64,000 bases of DNA from Verrucomicrobiaceae bacterium (lineage in GTDB: Bacteria > Verrucomicrobiota > Verrucomicrobiia > Verrucomicrobiales > Verrucomicrobiaceae). Numbering within the stretch: the first letter of the stretch is position 1; the number at the start of each line of letters is the position of its first letter. This document shows, piece after piece, positions 35,874 through 44,337 of this stretch. Location: positions 132,930 to 196,929 of the forward strand of contig JAIXYN010000006.1 of the NCBI GenBank assembly GCA_027490195.1, read 5' to 3'. Under the pieces are notes generated by a model that had not been told where the DNA came from, searched no databases, and saw nothing but the letters and a program-made list of their open reading frames with translations. The translations under genes were made by a program, and so were the position numbers.

Positions 35874-37142
35874 ATGACCGACCTCGAAATCAAGTCCGCC
35901 ATCCTCGACATGGGCCGCCGCGCCCGTGCCGCCTCCTACGCCCTCGTCAAACTGACCACCGAGCAGAAGAACGCCATCCTCATCGCCATGGCAGACGAGA
36001 TCATGGCCCGGCAGGACGCCATCCTCGCCGCCAATGCCCTCGACCTCGCCCGCGCAGAGCAAAACGGCCTCAGCAAGGCCATGATCGACCGCCTCACGCT
36101 CGATCCGAAACGATTGAAAGCCGTGGCCGATGCCGTGCGCGAGGTCGCCCTGCTGCCCAATCCCGTTGGCGAAAAGCTCACCGACTGGACCCGCCCCAAC
36201 GGCCTGCACATTCGCAAAGTCCGCGTCCCCATCGGCGTCATCGGCATCATCTTCGAGTCACGCCCGAACGTCACCACCGACGCCGCCTCCCTATGCTTCA
36301 AAACCGGCAACGCCACCATCCTGCGCGGCGGCAGTGAGGCCATCGACAGCAACCGCGCCCTCGCCGCCGCGTTGCAAGCCGGAGGCGAGCACGCCGGACT
36401 CCCACCCGACAGCATCCAGCTCATCCCCTTCACCGACCGCGCCAGTGTGGAGCACATGGCGCAGATGGATCAGTACCTCGACCTCATCATCCCACGCGGC
36501 GGCAAGGGCCTCATCGAAAAAGTCGTCGCCACCGCCCGCATGCCCGTCATCAAGCACTACGACGGCGTCTGCCACGTCTATGTCCACGCCGATGCCGATC
36601 TCGACATGGCGGCCAACATCATCGTCAACAGCAAGTGCCAGAAGCCCGGCGTCTGCAACGCCCTCGAAACCATCCTCGTACACGCAGACCTCGCCGCCAC
36701 ATTCTACCCGCTCATCGGCCAGCGCCTCTACGAAGCCGGAGTCGAAATCCATGCCGACGACGACGCCCGCCTGCACCTCGGCGTCGCCGCGCATCCCGCC
36801 ACCGAAGAAGACTGGAGCACCGAATACCTCGACCTCATCCTCGCCGCCAAAACCGTCAGCGGATTGGACGAAGCCATCGCCCACATCAACCGCTACGGCT
36901 CCCACCACACCGACAGCATCATCACCAAGGACCGCCCCACCGCCGAACGCTTCCAACACGAAATCGACAGTGCCGTCGTCCTCCACAATGCCAGCACCCG
37001 ATTCAACGACGGCGGCGAATTCGGCTTCGGTGCCGAAATCGGCATCTCCACCGATAAGCTTCATGCGAGAGGCCCGATGGGTTTGGCCGAACTGTGCAGC
37101 TACAAGTACCTCGTCGATGGGACCGGGCAGGTAAGAGAGTAA
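35874..37142 (+). CDS. proA: Glutamate-5-semialdehyde dehydrogenase (gamma-glutamyl phosphate reductase)
   Basis: A 422-residue enzyme of proline synthesis that reduces gamma-glutamyl phosphate to glutamate semialdehyde with NADPH. Motifs: VRVPIGVIGIIFESRPNVT, ILRGGSEAIDSNRALA, LIIPRGGKGLIEKV, the catalytic Cys in KCQKPGVCNALETILV, and DDARLHLGV. Full family length. The partner proB is not adjacent. The gene shows an extreme bias for C at third positions, like the esterase upstream. Confidence 0.97.
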   Translation: MTDLEIKSAILDMGRRARAASYALVKLTTEQKNAILIAMADEIMARQDAILAANALDLARAEQNGLSKAMIDRLTLDPKRLKAVADAVREVALLPNPVGEKLTDWTRPNGLHIRKVRVPIGVIGIIFESRPNVTTDAASLCFKTGNATILRGGSEAIDSNRALAAALQAGGEHAGLPPDSIQLIPFTDRASVEHMAQMDQYLDLIIPRGGKGLIEKVVATARMPVIKHYDGVCHVYVHADADLDMAANIIVNSKCQKPGVCNALETILVHADLAATFYPLIGQRLYEAGVEIHADDDARLHLGVAAHPATEEDWSTEYLDLILAAKTVSGLDEAIAHINRYGSHHTDSIITKDRPTAERFQHEIDSAVVLHNASTRFNDGGEFGFGAEIGISTDKLHARGPMGLAELCSYKYLVDGTGQVRE

Positions 37143-37359
37143 ATTCCATAACCCGCCCCCAAGCCGACTCAGCAGGGCCAAACCGCCTGAAGCAGTAGTC
37201 CTGGATAAGTGACAGGCCGGTTCTTGGCATGGCACCTTTCTTGCGCGCATTTGCCAAGTGCAGCGCATCTTCACTTGCGGTCCTGTGCGCAACCGTTCTC
37301 TTTGCAGTGCTCAGTTCCCCGAAAGGTCGCCGCAGTTGCGGCAGGCTTTTTAAGTCCTT

Positions 37360-38439
37360 ATGAATTCTCTGTCTTCCCGTCTCCTTCCCCTGCTCTTCCT
37401 CGCCTGCGCCTCCGCATCGGCGGTGATTCCGAATCCTTTGCCCAAGGCACCGGAACCCATTGAGGACATTCTGCGGCTGCAGATCTTCCTGGACACGCAG
37501 CTCTTTGGTCCCGGAAAGCTGGATGGTCGTCCCGGTGAGTTCACCACGAAGGCGCTGAAGCGTTACCAGAAATCGCATGGCCTGCCTGAGACCGAAATGG
37601 AAACTCATGCGCTGGATCTGTCCAGTGTGCCGGAACTTTATACGAACTACACCATTCGCGAAGAAGACCTCAAGTTTGTGGGGGAACTGCCCAGCCAGCC
37701 GTCCGCGCAGAGCAAGAAGAAGTACCTGCCCTATGACTCGCTGCTGGAGTTCCTGACCGAGCGCTTTCACAGCGCGCCGGAGATGCTGGAGTTCATCAAC
37801 AAGCCCCTGAAGCTGAGTGCCCTCAAGCCTGGCGATGTGGTCAAAGTCCCGGCTGTGCAGCCGTTCCTCATCGAAGAGCTCACGGAATTGCCGAAGCTGC
37901 CGGAGGTGCCGGAATTTCTCCAGCGTGTCATCAAGATCGACACCAAGGAAAGAGTGCTCGATGTGTGGGATGGAGAAAAGCTGCTGGCCAGCCTGCCCAT
38001 CACCCCCGGCAGCGGCCACCTCGCCACACCGCCCGGCACCTGGCGCATCCTCGGTATCACCCAACTGCCGACCTTCCGCTGGGACAAAAGCGTGCTCGAG
38101 TATGGCGTGCGCAGCCGTAACTTTTACGAACTGCCCATCGGCCCGAACAATCCTGTGGGAGTCATGTGGATCGGCCTGAACCGCCCGGGCATCGGCATCC
38201 ACGGCACGAACTCACCGCAGAGCATCGGTCGCAGCTCCAGCCATGGCTGCATGCGCACGGCGAACTGGGATGTGGTAAGGCTGGTTAAACTGATCACGCA
38301 GGGCATGACGGTGATCATTGAAGGGCCGGCCCCTGAGCCGCGCCCGGTCGTGATCGCCAAGGCATTGCCTGTGGCCCCTGCACCCACACCACCCGAGCCC
38401 AAGCGCGGCTTTTTCTCTAGGCTGTTCGGCAAGAAATAG
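37360..38439 (+). CDS. L,D-transpeptidase (YkuD) with peptidoglycan-binding domain
   Basis: A 359-residue exported protein (signal MNSLSSRLLPLLFLACASASA). Residues 35-75 are a PG_binding_1 domain (LRLQIFLDTQLFGPGKLDG). The C-terminal YkuD domain (about 190-330) keeps the active site: H in GIGIHGTNSPQSIG, and SSSHGCMRTANWD with the catalytic Cys near residue 297. It forms 3-3 peptidoglycan cross-links or attaches proteins to the wall. A paralogue at 40160-41689 has the same layout but a dead site. The 217 bases between proA and this gene hold no gene. Confidence 0.9.
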   Translation: MNSLSSRLLPLLFLACASASAVIPNPLPKAPEPIEDILRLQIFLDTQLFGPGKLDGRPGEFTTKALKRYQKSHGLPETEMETHALDLSSVPELYTNYTIREEDLKFVGELPSQPSAQSKKKYLPYDSLLEFLTERFHSAPEMLEFINKPLKLSALKPGDVVKVPAVQPFLIEELTELPKLPEVPEFLQRVIKIDTKERVLDVWDGEKLLASLPITPGSGHLATPPGTWRILGITQLPTFRWDKSVLEYGVRSRNFYELPIGPNNPVGVMWIGLNRPGIGIHGTNSPQSIGRSSSHGCMRTANWDVVRLVKLITQGMTVIIEGPAPEPRPVVIAKALPVAPAPTPPEPKRGFFSRLFGKK

Positions 38440-38448
38440 GGATGACTT

Positions 38449-39207
38449 TCAATTGGGCCGCAGCGTGATGGAGCCCGAATCCCTCACCTTCCAGCCACGC
38501 GGAGAACGCGTCATTTGCTCAAACTGCATGGCCCAGTGTTGCATGGTGTTCACCGCATGGCCGTAGGGCTGATAATCCCGCAGGTTAATGAAGGTCAGCT
38601 TGTCGCTCTCGTTGTCAGCGAACTGGAAGAACGCCCGGCCTGAGACGGAGTCCACCACCTTGCCCTCGATGGCCATGTTGCCTTTGGTGAAATAGGCCGC
38701 CAGTCCGATGACAGGCGTCACCACAAACTTCAGCACGGTGACCATCGCGTTTCCCTTCGGGCTGGTGGGATTGAGTTCGATGACCGCCAGTTGCAGCGTC
38801 AGCGTATCCTTGCCGGGCCGGTTCACGAGTCGATAGAGCGGCGTGGGCGAGCGACGAAAGGCGGCCACAAACTCCTCACGAAGGCGCACCGCCACATCCA
38901 ACTCCCGGCGCCCCACCCCACCCCAAGCGACCTCTCCAGAGGAAAAGGCCCGGTTCAGCGGACGCAAATAATGCAGCGTCACTGGAGCGATGAAGAGTTT
39001 TCGCTTCGCCTTTCCCTGCGCGAGCAGCTTGGGATCAGGCGTGGTCCATATCTTTTGAAACCCAAGCTGTGCACGCGCGTCCTGCGCCAGCCACGGCTGC
39101 TCAAAAAATGGCGACAGAGCAACGGGCTGAGCTTTGAGCATGCGATTCGTTGAACTGCATGCAGGCAACAGCAACAGCAGCGCGAAAATGGAGTGCAGAC
39201 AACGCAT
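38449..39207 (-). CDS. DUF3313-like lipoprotein
   Basis: A 252-residue lipoprotein (MRCLHSIFALLLLLPAC, lipobox LLPAC). The body recalls DUF3313: KRKLFIAPVTLHYLRP, REEFVAAFRRSP, LTLQLAVIELNPTSPKGN, a glycine/hydrophobic turn VVTPVIGLAAYFTKGNMAIEG, and SGRAFFQFADNESDK. Function unknown; related proteins are outer-membrane-attached. The ATG at 39207 gives the cleanest signal; another lies five codons upstream. It converges with the L,D-transpeptidase gene, with 9 bases between stops. Confidence 0.7.
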   Translation of the reverse strand: MRCLHSIFALLLLLPACSSTNRMLKAQPVALSPFFEQPWLAQDARAQLGFQKIWTTPDPKLLAQGKAKRKLFIAPVTLHYLRPLNRAFSSGEVAWGGVGRRELDVAVRLREEFVAAFRRSPTPLYRLVNRPGKDTLTLQLAVIELNPTSPKGNAMVTVLKFVVTPVIGLAAYFTKGNMAIEGKVVDSVSGRAFFQFADNESDKLTFINLRDYQPYGHAVNTMQHWAMQFEQMTRSPRGWKVRDSGSITLRPN

Positions 39208-39351
39208 GGTGGATGAGTCCACGATAAAGACACAGAACCCGCCTGCTCCGCAATACCAGACCGTCGCAGCCGTATTTAAAGATGCACTGCCTCCACGGAT
39301 TTAGCTTTTACCGCCCACGGTTTCTGCCGAACATCGGTCATCAGTCCATTC

Positions 39352-40092
39352 ATGCCACCCGCCACCGTTCATCTCGTGATTCCCTGCTTCCATGAAAGCG
39401 GGCGCATCGGGCCGTTCCTCACGGAACTGTGCGCACTCATGCATGAACTGGGTGGCGTGACCATCCAGGTGGTGGAGGACGGCTCAGACGCAGCCGAGAC
39501 TGAACGCATGCGCGAGATCATCACCCCGCTTTGCCGTCACAATGAGCATCTCCTCCCCCCGCTTTTTTTGCCGCAGAATCTGGGCAAAGGCGGGGCCGTG
39601 TATGCCGGCTGGGATCAGGCCCCTCCGGTGGACTGGCTCGCTTTTGTGGATGCAGACGGCTCTTGCTCCGCCACGGAAGTCGCCAATCTTATTCGCCGTG
39701 TCCGTCAACAACCTGTCCCGCTGACAGCGGTGTTTGCCTCCCGCTGGGATCAAACCAGTTCCAAGGTGCAGAGGCAATGGAAGCGTCGGCTCATGGGCCG
39801 CATCTTTGGCACTCTCGTAGCCACCCTGCTTAACATTCCCATACACGACAGCCAGTGCGGGCTCAAAGTCGTTCCACGCTCCGCCTATCTGCGCATCGCC
39901 CCGACGCTGCGCATTCATGGTTTTGCTTTTGATGTCGAACTGCTCGCCGCCTTGCATGACAGCGGCTGCGGATTTGAGGAGGCTTCCATCGCCTGGCACG
40001 AAACCCCCGGCGGCCATGTGCATTTGATCCGCGATTCGATCCGCATGGCACGGGATGTTCTCTCCATCCGCAAACACCGCGTGAAGCGTTGA
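39352..40092 (+). CDS. Family 2 glycosyltransferase (dolichyl-phosphate glucosyltransferase-like)
   Basis: A 246-residue GT-A enzyme. Motifs: HLVIPCFHESGRIGPFL, VVEDGSDA, NLGKGGAVYAGW, FVDADGSCSATE (the D-x-D), GLKVVPRSAYLRIAP and HGFAFDVELLAALH, the set typical of enzymes charging polyprenyl phosphate with a sugar or of GtrB-like transferases. It has no C-terminal membrane helices, so it is peripheral. Stands alone, converging with the LysM protein across a short palindromic intergenic element. Confidence 0.87.
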   Translation: MPPATVHLVIPCFHESGRIGPFLTELCALMHELGGVTIQVVEDGSDAAETERMREIITPLCRHNEHLLPPLFLPQNLGKGGAVYAGWDQAPPVDWLAFVDADGSCSATEVANLIRRVRQQPVPLTAVFASRWDQTSSKVQRQWKRRLMGRIFGTLVATLLNIPIHDSQCGLKVVPRSAYLRIAPTLRIHGFAFDVELLAALHDSGCGFEEASIAWHETPGGHVHLIRDSIRMARDVLSIRKHRVKR

Positions 40093-40098
40093 TCCGTA

Positions 40099-40152
40099 GT
40101 GCAAGTGTCCCGCTTGCAGTGGCAATGGCAGAACACACAAGCCGGAGGCTTG
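40099..40152. repeat. Palindromic intergenic element with two small hairpins
   Basis: Between convergent genes: GCAAG (40101-40105) with CTTGC (40113-40117), and CAAGCC (40138-40143) with GGCTTG (40147-40152). The phrase GTGCAAGTGTCCCGCTTGC followed by AAGCCGGAGGCTTGCGC has the look of a dispersed REP-like element. Confidence 0.4.
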
Positions 40153-40159
40153 CGCTAAG

Positions 40160-41689
40160 TTACTCCCACTTCAATTCGGTGCCCACGGGAAGTAGTCGCA
40201 CAGCGCGGGCGATGTCCCAGTTCGTCATGCGAAAGCCCCCGATGCTTTCCTGCTTCATCATGGTGCCGGGGATGCTGGTGCCGTGCAGACCGTAGGGCAG
40301 CGGTTTGGGATCACCGCTCTTGGCCAGATTGATCCACACAATGCCCACCGGATTGTTGGGTCCGGCAGACAGCCTGTAAGGCACGGTCATGGGTGCAGCA
40401 GGATCACCAGTGCTTAAAAGACGGGGACGCGCAACGACATCGAGGATTTTCCAAATCTTACGTCCACGCAATCCCGGACGCGCCGCTGAGACCGGCATGC
40501 TGGCAATGACTTCTTCTCCGCGACGAATGACCAACCGGCTCACCCCCAGCATGCTCGCTGAGATAGGTGCCGCTGGATCTGCGGCAGGCTGCAGGGGCTC
40601 CGACAGCGCATTTTCAATTTCAAACGGCAGCACATTCGGCACAAGAAACACCGCACCGGGGACATTGGCGTTTTTGAGGCCGGGATTGATGTGTCGCAGA
40701 AACGACTCTGCGGCATGAAACCGTTCGGCCACAAATTCCCAGCCGGAGCGGTAAGCCATAAAAGTCTCATGCGTCAGTTCTTCAAAGGTGGGTGGTGGTT
40801 CCACGACCTTGCCCTTCGTCTTGCCTTCGACCACGCTGTCCGGATGAGGTGAGATCCAGCGCATGTCCGCAGCCGTGAGCACATACTCGACGTAGGGACC
40901 ACCGATGGCTTTCATAGCCGCCGAGGGATGGCCTTCAGGAGTGTGAAGCTCTCCGGGATGTGCTTTTTCAAAAGCCTTGTAAGCTGCATCGTACACCGGC
41001 CCTGCAGTGCCATCAATCGGCCCTATGGTGAAGCCCTGCCGGTCCAGAAATGATTGGATGAGCACCAAAGAGGCAGCCCCCCAAGCCGCAGGCGGCAGCG
41101 CACGATGGGGCTTGGTGGCGATCAATACCGGTGCCACCTCCTGGACGGGAGACGGTGCTTTTTTGGGCTTCTCCTTCGCCGGGCTCTTTGCCGCTGCTTT
41201 TTCAGCAGCCACTGCGGCTTCGACCATTGTCTTGATGTCATTCTCCCCGGGAACCTTGACCACCTGACCGATGACAATTCGGTCGTTCTTCAGATCATTG
41301 AAGATCCTGAGCTGGTCCACCGTCACGCCGTTCGCACGGGCGATCACCGTGAGGGAATCGCCCTTCACCACCACGTGTTCGAGCATCGTCGCTGGCGGAC
41401 CTTTAGGAGCGACCTTGGTTGCAGGCGTCGCTTTGGCCACCGTTTCAGAAGCGGTTTGTCCACTGGCTTTGGCCACAGGAGCTTCCGCCGGCACGTCGAT
41501 AGGCAGGCCCCAAGCAGCCGCAGCAGAGGGCTCCACCTTCCAAGGCCACTTCACCACCAGATCCAGCCCAGGCTCAATGGTGGGAACCGCAGGCTTCACC
41601 GTTTCCACCTGCGCCATAATCGTGCCTGGCAGCACGGACAGAACACAAAGCCCCCACGAAAGCTTCGACGGCAAAAGTTTCAGCATCAT
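40160..41689 (-). CDS. LysM protein with catalytically inactive YkuD domain
   Basis: A 509-residue exported protein (signal near LKLLPSKLSWGLCVLSVLPGTIMA). One LysM (about residues 105-148: VVVKGDSLTVIARANGVTVD, IVIGQVVKVPG) binds glycan strands. A PG_binding_1-like stretch follows (LVLIQSFLDRQGFTIGPIDG), then a C-terminal YkuD domain with AGPNNPVGIVWINL and YGLHGTSIPG. Where active enzymes have S-H-G-C-x-R, this one has SIGGFRMTNWD: both the catalytic Cys and its His are missing. The paralogue at 37360 keeps them. So this is probably a wall-binding scaffold or regulator. A start three bases further on is equally possible. Confidence 0.82.
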   Translation of the reverse strand: MMLKLLPSKLSWGLCVLSVLPGTIMAQVETVKPAVPTIEPGLDLVVKWPWKVEPSAAAAWGLPIDVPAEAPVAKASGQTASETVAKATPATKVAPKGPPATMLEHVVVKGDSLTVIARANGVTVDQLRIFNDLKNDRIVIGQVVKVPGENDIKTMVEAAVAAEKAAAKSPAKEKPKKAPSPVQEVAPVLIATKPHRALPPAAWGAASLVLIQSFLDRQGFTIGPIDGTAGPVYDAAYKAFEKAHPGELHTPEGHPSAAMKAIGGPYVEYVLTAADMRWISPHPDSVVEGKTKGKVVEPPPTFEELTHETFMAYRSGWEFVAERFHAAESFLRHINPGLKNANVPGAVFLVPNVLPFEIENALSEPLQPAADPAAPISASMLGVSRLVIRRGEEVIASMPVSAARPGLRGRKIWKILDVVARPRLLSTGDPAAPMTVPYRLSAGPNNPVGIVWINLAKSGDPKPLPYGLHGTSIPGTMMKQESIGGFRMTNWDIARAVRLLPVGTELKWE

Positions 41690-41764
41690 GCGGCATTCAA
41701 TCCGCATTTGCTGCATTCACAAGTTTCTGTTCACACCGGCGCGGCGAAAAACCATCCATTCACA

Positions 41765-42190
41765 TCATTGGACAACATCAGGGAAGGCCCCAGCGGCTAT
41801 GAACCATTCACATTCGATGATCCGCTCTGGAGCATTCAACTGCAGCAAATTGACTGTGACACGGCCTGTGCCTGTTTTTGGGATGATGAACAAACCACGC
41901 AGTTCAAAATGATCCCGCCAGGCGTGCTGACGGGGATGAAACAACGCGACAAGCTCCTTGGTGACCGGGTCGATGGAAGAAAGATCACTGCCTTTGAACT
42001 GATTGCAGGCGATGCATGACATGGCGAGGTTTTCCTCAACACTCTCTCCTCCATGTTTTTGCGCGATGATGTGATCAAGCTGATGCACATGAAAGCCCAG
42101 TTCCGCTGGAGCTCGACAATACTCACAATGTCCTCCAGCCCTGGCCTGCACCTGCCGGCGCAATTCTGCCGGAATATGTGCCGTGCTCAC
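41765..42190 (-). CDS. HNH endonuclease
   Basis: A 141-residue HNH nuclease. The zinc-binding CEYC (in AGGHCEYCRAP) and CIACNQFKG flank the HNH core QLDHIIAQKHGGESVEENLAMSC. The C-terminal part (LVALFHPRQHAWRDHFEL) is shared with many standalone HNH proteins of cyanobacteria and Planctomycetes. Start is GTG, overlapping the stop of the preceding gene by 4 bases. The role is unknown; such pairs may be toxin-antitoxin-like or defence genes. Confidence 0.87.
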   Translation of the reverse strand: MSTAHIPAELRRQVQARAGGHCEYCRAPAELGFHVHQLDHIIAQKHGGESVEENLAMSCIACNQFKGSDLSSIDPVTKELVALFHPRQHAWRDHFELRGLFIIPKTGTGRVTVNLLQLNAPERIIECEWFIAAGAFPDVVQ

Positions 42191-42540
42191 GCCGCCTGCA
42201 ATTTCGCTCGGGCTCTGGCCTTGGCGATGCGCACAAGATGCTCAACGCGCATGATCTGCTCCCACTCCGCCTGCTCACCCGCATCCAATCCTGCCTGATG
42301 TTTTTTCCCCAGCAGGACGGCGGTGCGTTCGGCCAACTGCGACGAAGGATGCAGCGCCAATACCTCCTGGGCTGAAGGCAGATCAGCCAGAGTCTCGATA
42401 ACGTCATCCAATGCCTGGATTTCACCGGTTTTGCGCCCTTGCCATGACCTCAATCCAGCAGAGAGCACTGCAGCCATATCGGATGCTTTGCTAGGCAGGA
42501 AAGCCGCGAATTCGTCAGGAATCTGAAGCGTCAGCGTCAT
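42187..42540 (-). CDS. Small helical partner of the HNH nuclease
   Basis: A 117-residue soluble protein: a short beta start (MTLTLQIPDEFAAFLPS) then charged helices (MRVEHLVRIAKARARAKLQAA). The Leu-Pro-rich early part (PDEFAAFLPSKASDMAAVLSAGL) recalls small proteins encoded just before HNH or toxin genes, some of which resemble antitoxins. The GTGA overlap with the HNH gene indicates co-translation. Start at ATG 42540; upstream in-frame codons run into non-coding-looking sequence. Antitoxin or immunity role is only a guess. Confidence 0.68.
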   Translation of the reverse strand: MTLTLQIPDEFAAFLPSKASDMAAVLSAGLRSWQGRKTGEIQALDDVIETLADLPSAQEVLALHPSSQLAERTAVLLGKKHQAGLDAGEQAEWEQIMRVEHLVRIAKARARAKLQAA

Positions 42541-42626
42541 AGAGATAAAGTGTGCGCCACAGAATGCATTCTGCAAGCCCTCTCTATTCATGAGAGGGCG
42601 GTGAAAACACGCCGCATCACGCACAC

Positions 42627-43115
42627 TCACTCCCAGTCGATGCGTGATGGGAAATCTGGGCAGAGGCGTGATTGCGGCACGGGATCAGTACTGTCTCGCA
42701 AAAAGAACTCCATGCGGCCCTCCCTGTCGCACATCCACACCTCTTCGGCTCCACTGGCGAAATAAAGCTGCAGTTTGTCCGTCATCTCAAAACGATGATT
42801 TCCTGGCGAGACGACCTCCACGCAGATTTCGGGGGCGATGGGAAGACTTGCTTCGCGACGATGCGGGGAAAAGCGTTCACGGCTGATCCACGCCACGTCC
42901 GCTACCTTGATACCATCGGTGGTTTGAATGGCAGCCTCGGAGAGAATTCTCCCCTCTGGCATGAGTCGTTTCAGAGTGAACCCGATTTCCCCCTGAAAAT
43001 CACTGTGCCAAGCAGACGCGGGACTAATGACGATTTGATCAAAGCGGTTGGTTTCAATCTTGTACGGCAGGTCCTGGAGGGACTTGTCCTCACAAATATC
43101 AGCCCAGATGCTCAT
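42627..43115 (-). CDS. Uma2 family (DUF820) endonuclease-like protein
   Basis: A 162-residue protein of the Uma2 family, restriction-endonuclease-like fold. Motifs: YKIETNRFDQIVISPAS, SEAAIQTTDGIKVADVAWIS, the catalytic-type PEICVEVVSPGN (E-x-K-like core) and LQLYFASGAEEVWMCDREG. Uma2 genes occur in high copy in cyanobacteria, Planctomycetes and Verrucomicrobia; their role is unsettled. It lies 86 bases from the HNH pair on the same strand. Confidence 0.88.
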   Translation of the reverse strand: MSIWADICEDKSLQDLPYKIETNRFDQIVISPASAWHSDFQGEIGFTLKRLMPEGRILSEAAIQTTDGIKVADVAWISRERFSPHRREASLPIAPEICVEVVSPGNHRFEMTDKLQLYFASGAEEVWMCDREGRMEFFLRDSTDPVPQSRLCPDFPSRIDWE

Positions 43116-43154
43116 GGGGTACGTTTACCTTCTCCTCTTGCGGCTGACAAGCCG

Positions 43155-44249
43155 CTATTTACTCAGCACCTGCTTCAGCACCTCGATGCAGCGCTCATTC
43201 TGCGGCATGGTGCCGATGCTGATGCGCACCCATTCGGGGAGCTTGTAGGCGGCCATGGCGCGGACGATGACGCCCTTGTCCATCATGGATTTGAAGACGG
43301 CGTTGCCATCGCCGACTTTGACGAGGACGAAGTTCGCGTAGCTGGGTATGTATTCGAGACCCATGTCACCGAACTGCTGCTGCAGATAAGTGCGGCCTTC
43401 GTCGGTGATGGCCTTGGTCTTGTTCTGATGCTCTTCGTCGAGCAGTCCAGCTAGCGCACCGGCTTGGGCGATGGAGTTGAGATTGAAGGGCTGCCGCGTG
43501 CGCTGGAGCACGTCGATGAGTTCCTTGTTGGCGATGCCGTAGCCGACGCGAGTGCCTGCGAGACCCTGGATCTTTGAGAACGTGCGCAACACGACGACGT
43601 TACGCCCTTCGCGAACGTACTTGAGCGTGTCCGGCGGATTATCGAGGAACTCATAGTAGGCCTCGTCGAACACGACGACGACGTGTTCCGGGACCTTGGC
43701 CATGAAGCTGTCGATCTGCTCCTGGGTAACGAGCGTACCCGTAGGATTGTTCGGGTTGGCAATGAAGACTTCCTTCGTGTTCGGCGTGATGGCAGCGGCC
43801 ATCGCATCCAGATCATGCACGTAGCCAGGATCAGGCACTTCGATGGTGTCAGCGCCAAACACCTTGGCCATGAGTTTGTAAACGAGGAAGGCGTGCTCGG
43901 CGGTGATGATGTTGTCGCCGGGCTTGAGGAAGGCGTGGCCGATGAATTCGATGACTTCATTGGAGCCGCAGCCCATGATGAAGTTGCCCATTTCCAAGTT
44001 GAATTTTTCCGCCAGCGCAGATCGCAGCTTCCACGAGGCACCATCTGGGTAGATGTTGACCTCTTTGACGGCCTCCTGCATCGCAACGATCGCCTTCGGC
44101 GAAGGCCCAAGCGGATTTTCGTTGGAGGCGAGCTTGATGATGTCCTCTGGCTTCAGGCCACGTTCACGGGCCACATCTTCGATGGGTTTGCCGGGTTCGT
44201 AAGCGACGAGGTCTTTGAGCTGTGGGTTGGCGTGGTTCCAGATGGACAT
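43155..44249 (-). CDS. hisC: Histidinol-phosphate aminotransferase
   Basis: A 364-residue PLP aminotransferase of histidine synthesis. Motifs: KLASNENPLGPSPKA, YPDGASWKLRSALAEKF, GCGSNEVIEFIGHAF, PNNPTGTLV, DEAYYEFLD and the PLP lysine in RTFSKIQGLAGTRVGYGIA. It moves an amino group from glutamate to imidazole-acetol phosphate; aromatic amino-acid side activity is common. The start at MSIWNHANPQLKDLV is well supported by the family. No other his genes are near. A small hairpin (GCGGCT, AGCCGC) overlaps the stop. Confidence 0.95.
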   Translation of the reverse strand: MSIWNHANPQLKDLVAYEPGKPIEDVARERGLKPEDIIKLASNENPLGPSPKAIVAMQEAVKEVNIYPDGASWKLRSALAEKFNLEMGNFIMGCGSNEVIEFIGHAFLKPGDNIITAEHAFLVYKLMAKVFGADTIEVPDPGYVHDLDAMAAAITPNTKEVFIANPNNPTGTLVTQEQIDSFMAKVPEHVVVVFDEAYYEFLDNPPDTLKYVREGRNVVVLRTFSKIQGLAGTRVGYGIANKELIDVLQRTRQPFNLNSIAQAGALAGLLDEEHQNKTKAITDEGRTYLQQQFGDMGLEYIPSYANFVLVKVGDGNAVFKSMMDKGVIVRAMAAYKLPEWVRISIGTMPQNERCIEVLKQVLSK

Positions 44250-44337
44250 GGTTGGTGGCTTGGAGTCCTTTTCTTGGACTGGGATGGCGACGATGGCAAG
44301 TCCGTGTAAAGTCTCCTTGAGACTTCGTTTAACTGCC

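Noticed and set aside
35100-36209. A 369-codon Gly/Val/Glu-rich minus-strand frame opposite the esterase and proA.
   Set aside because: Antisense of proA and the esterase, produced by their strong third-position C bias.
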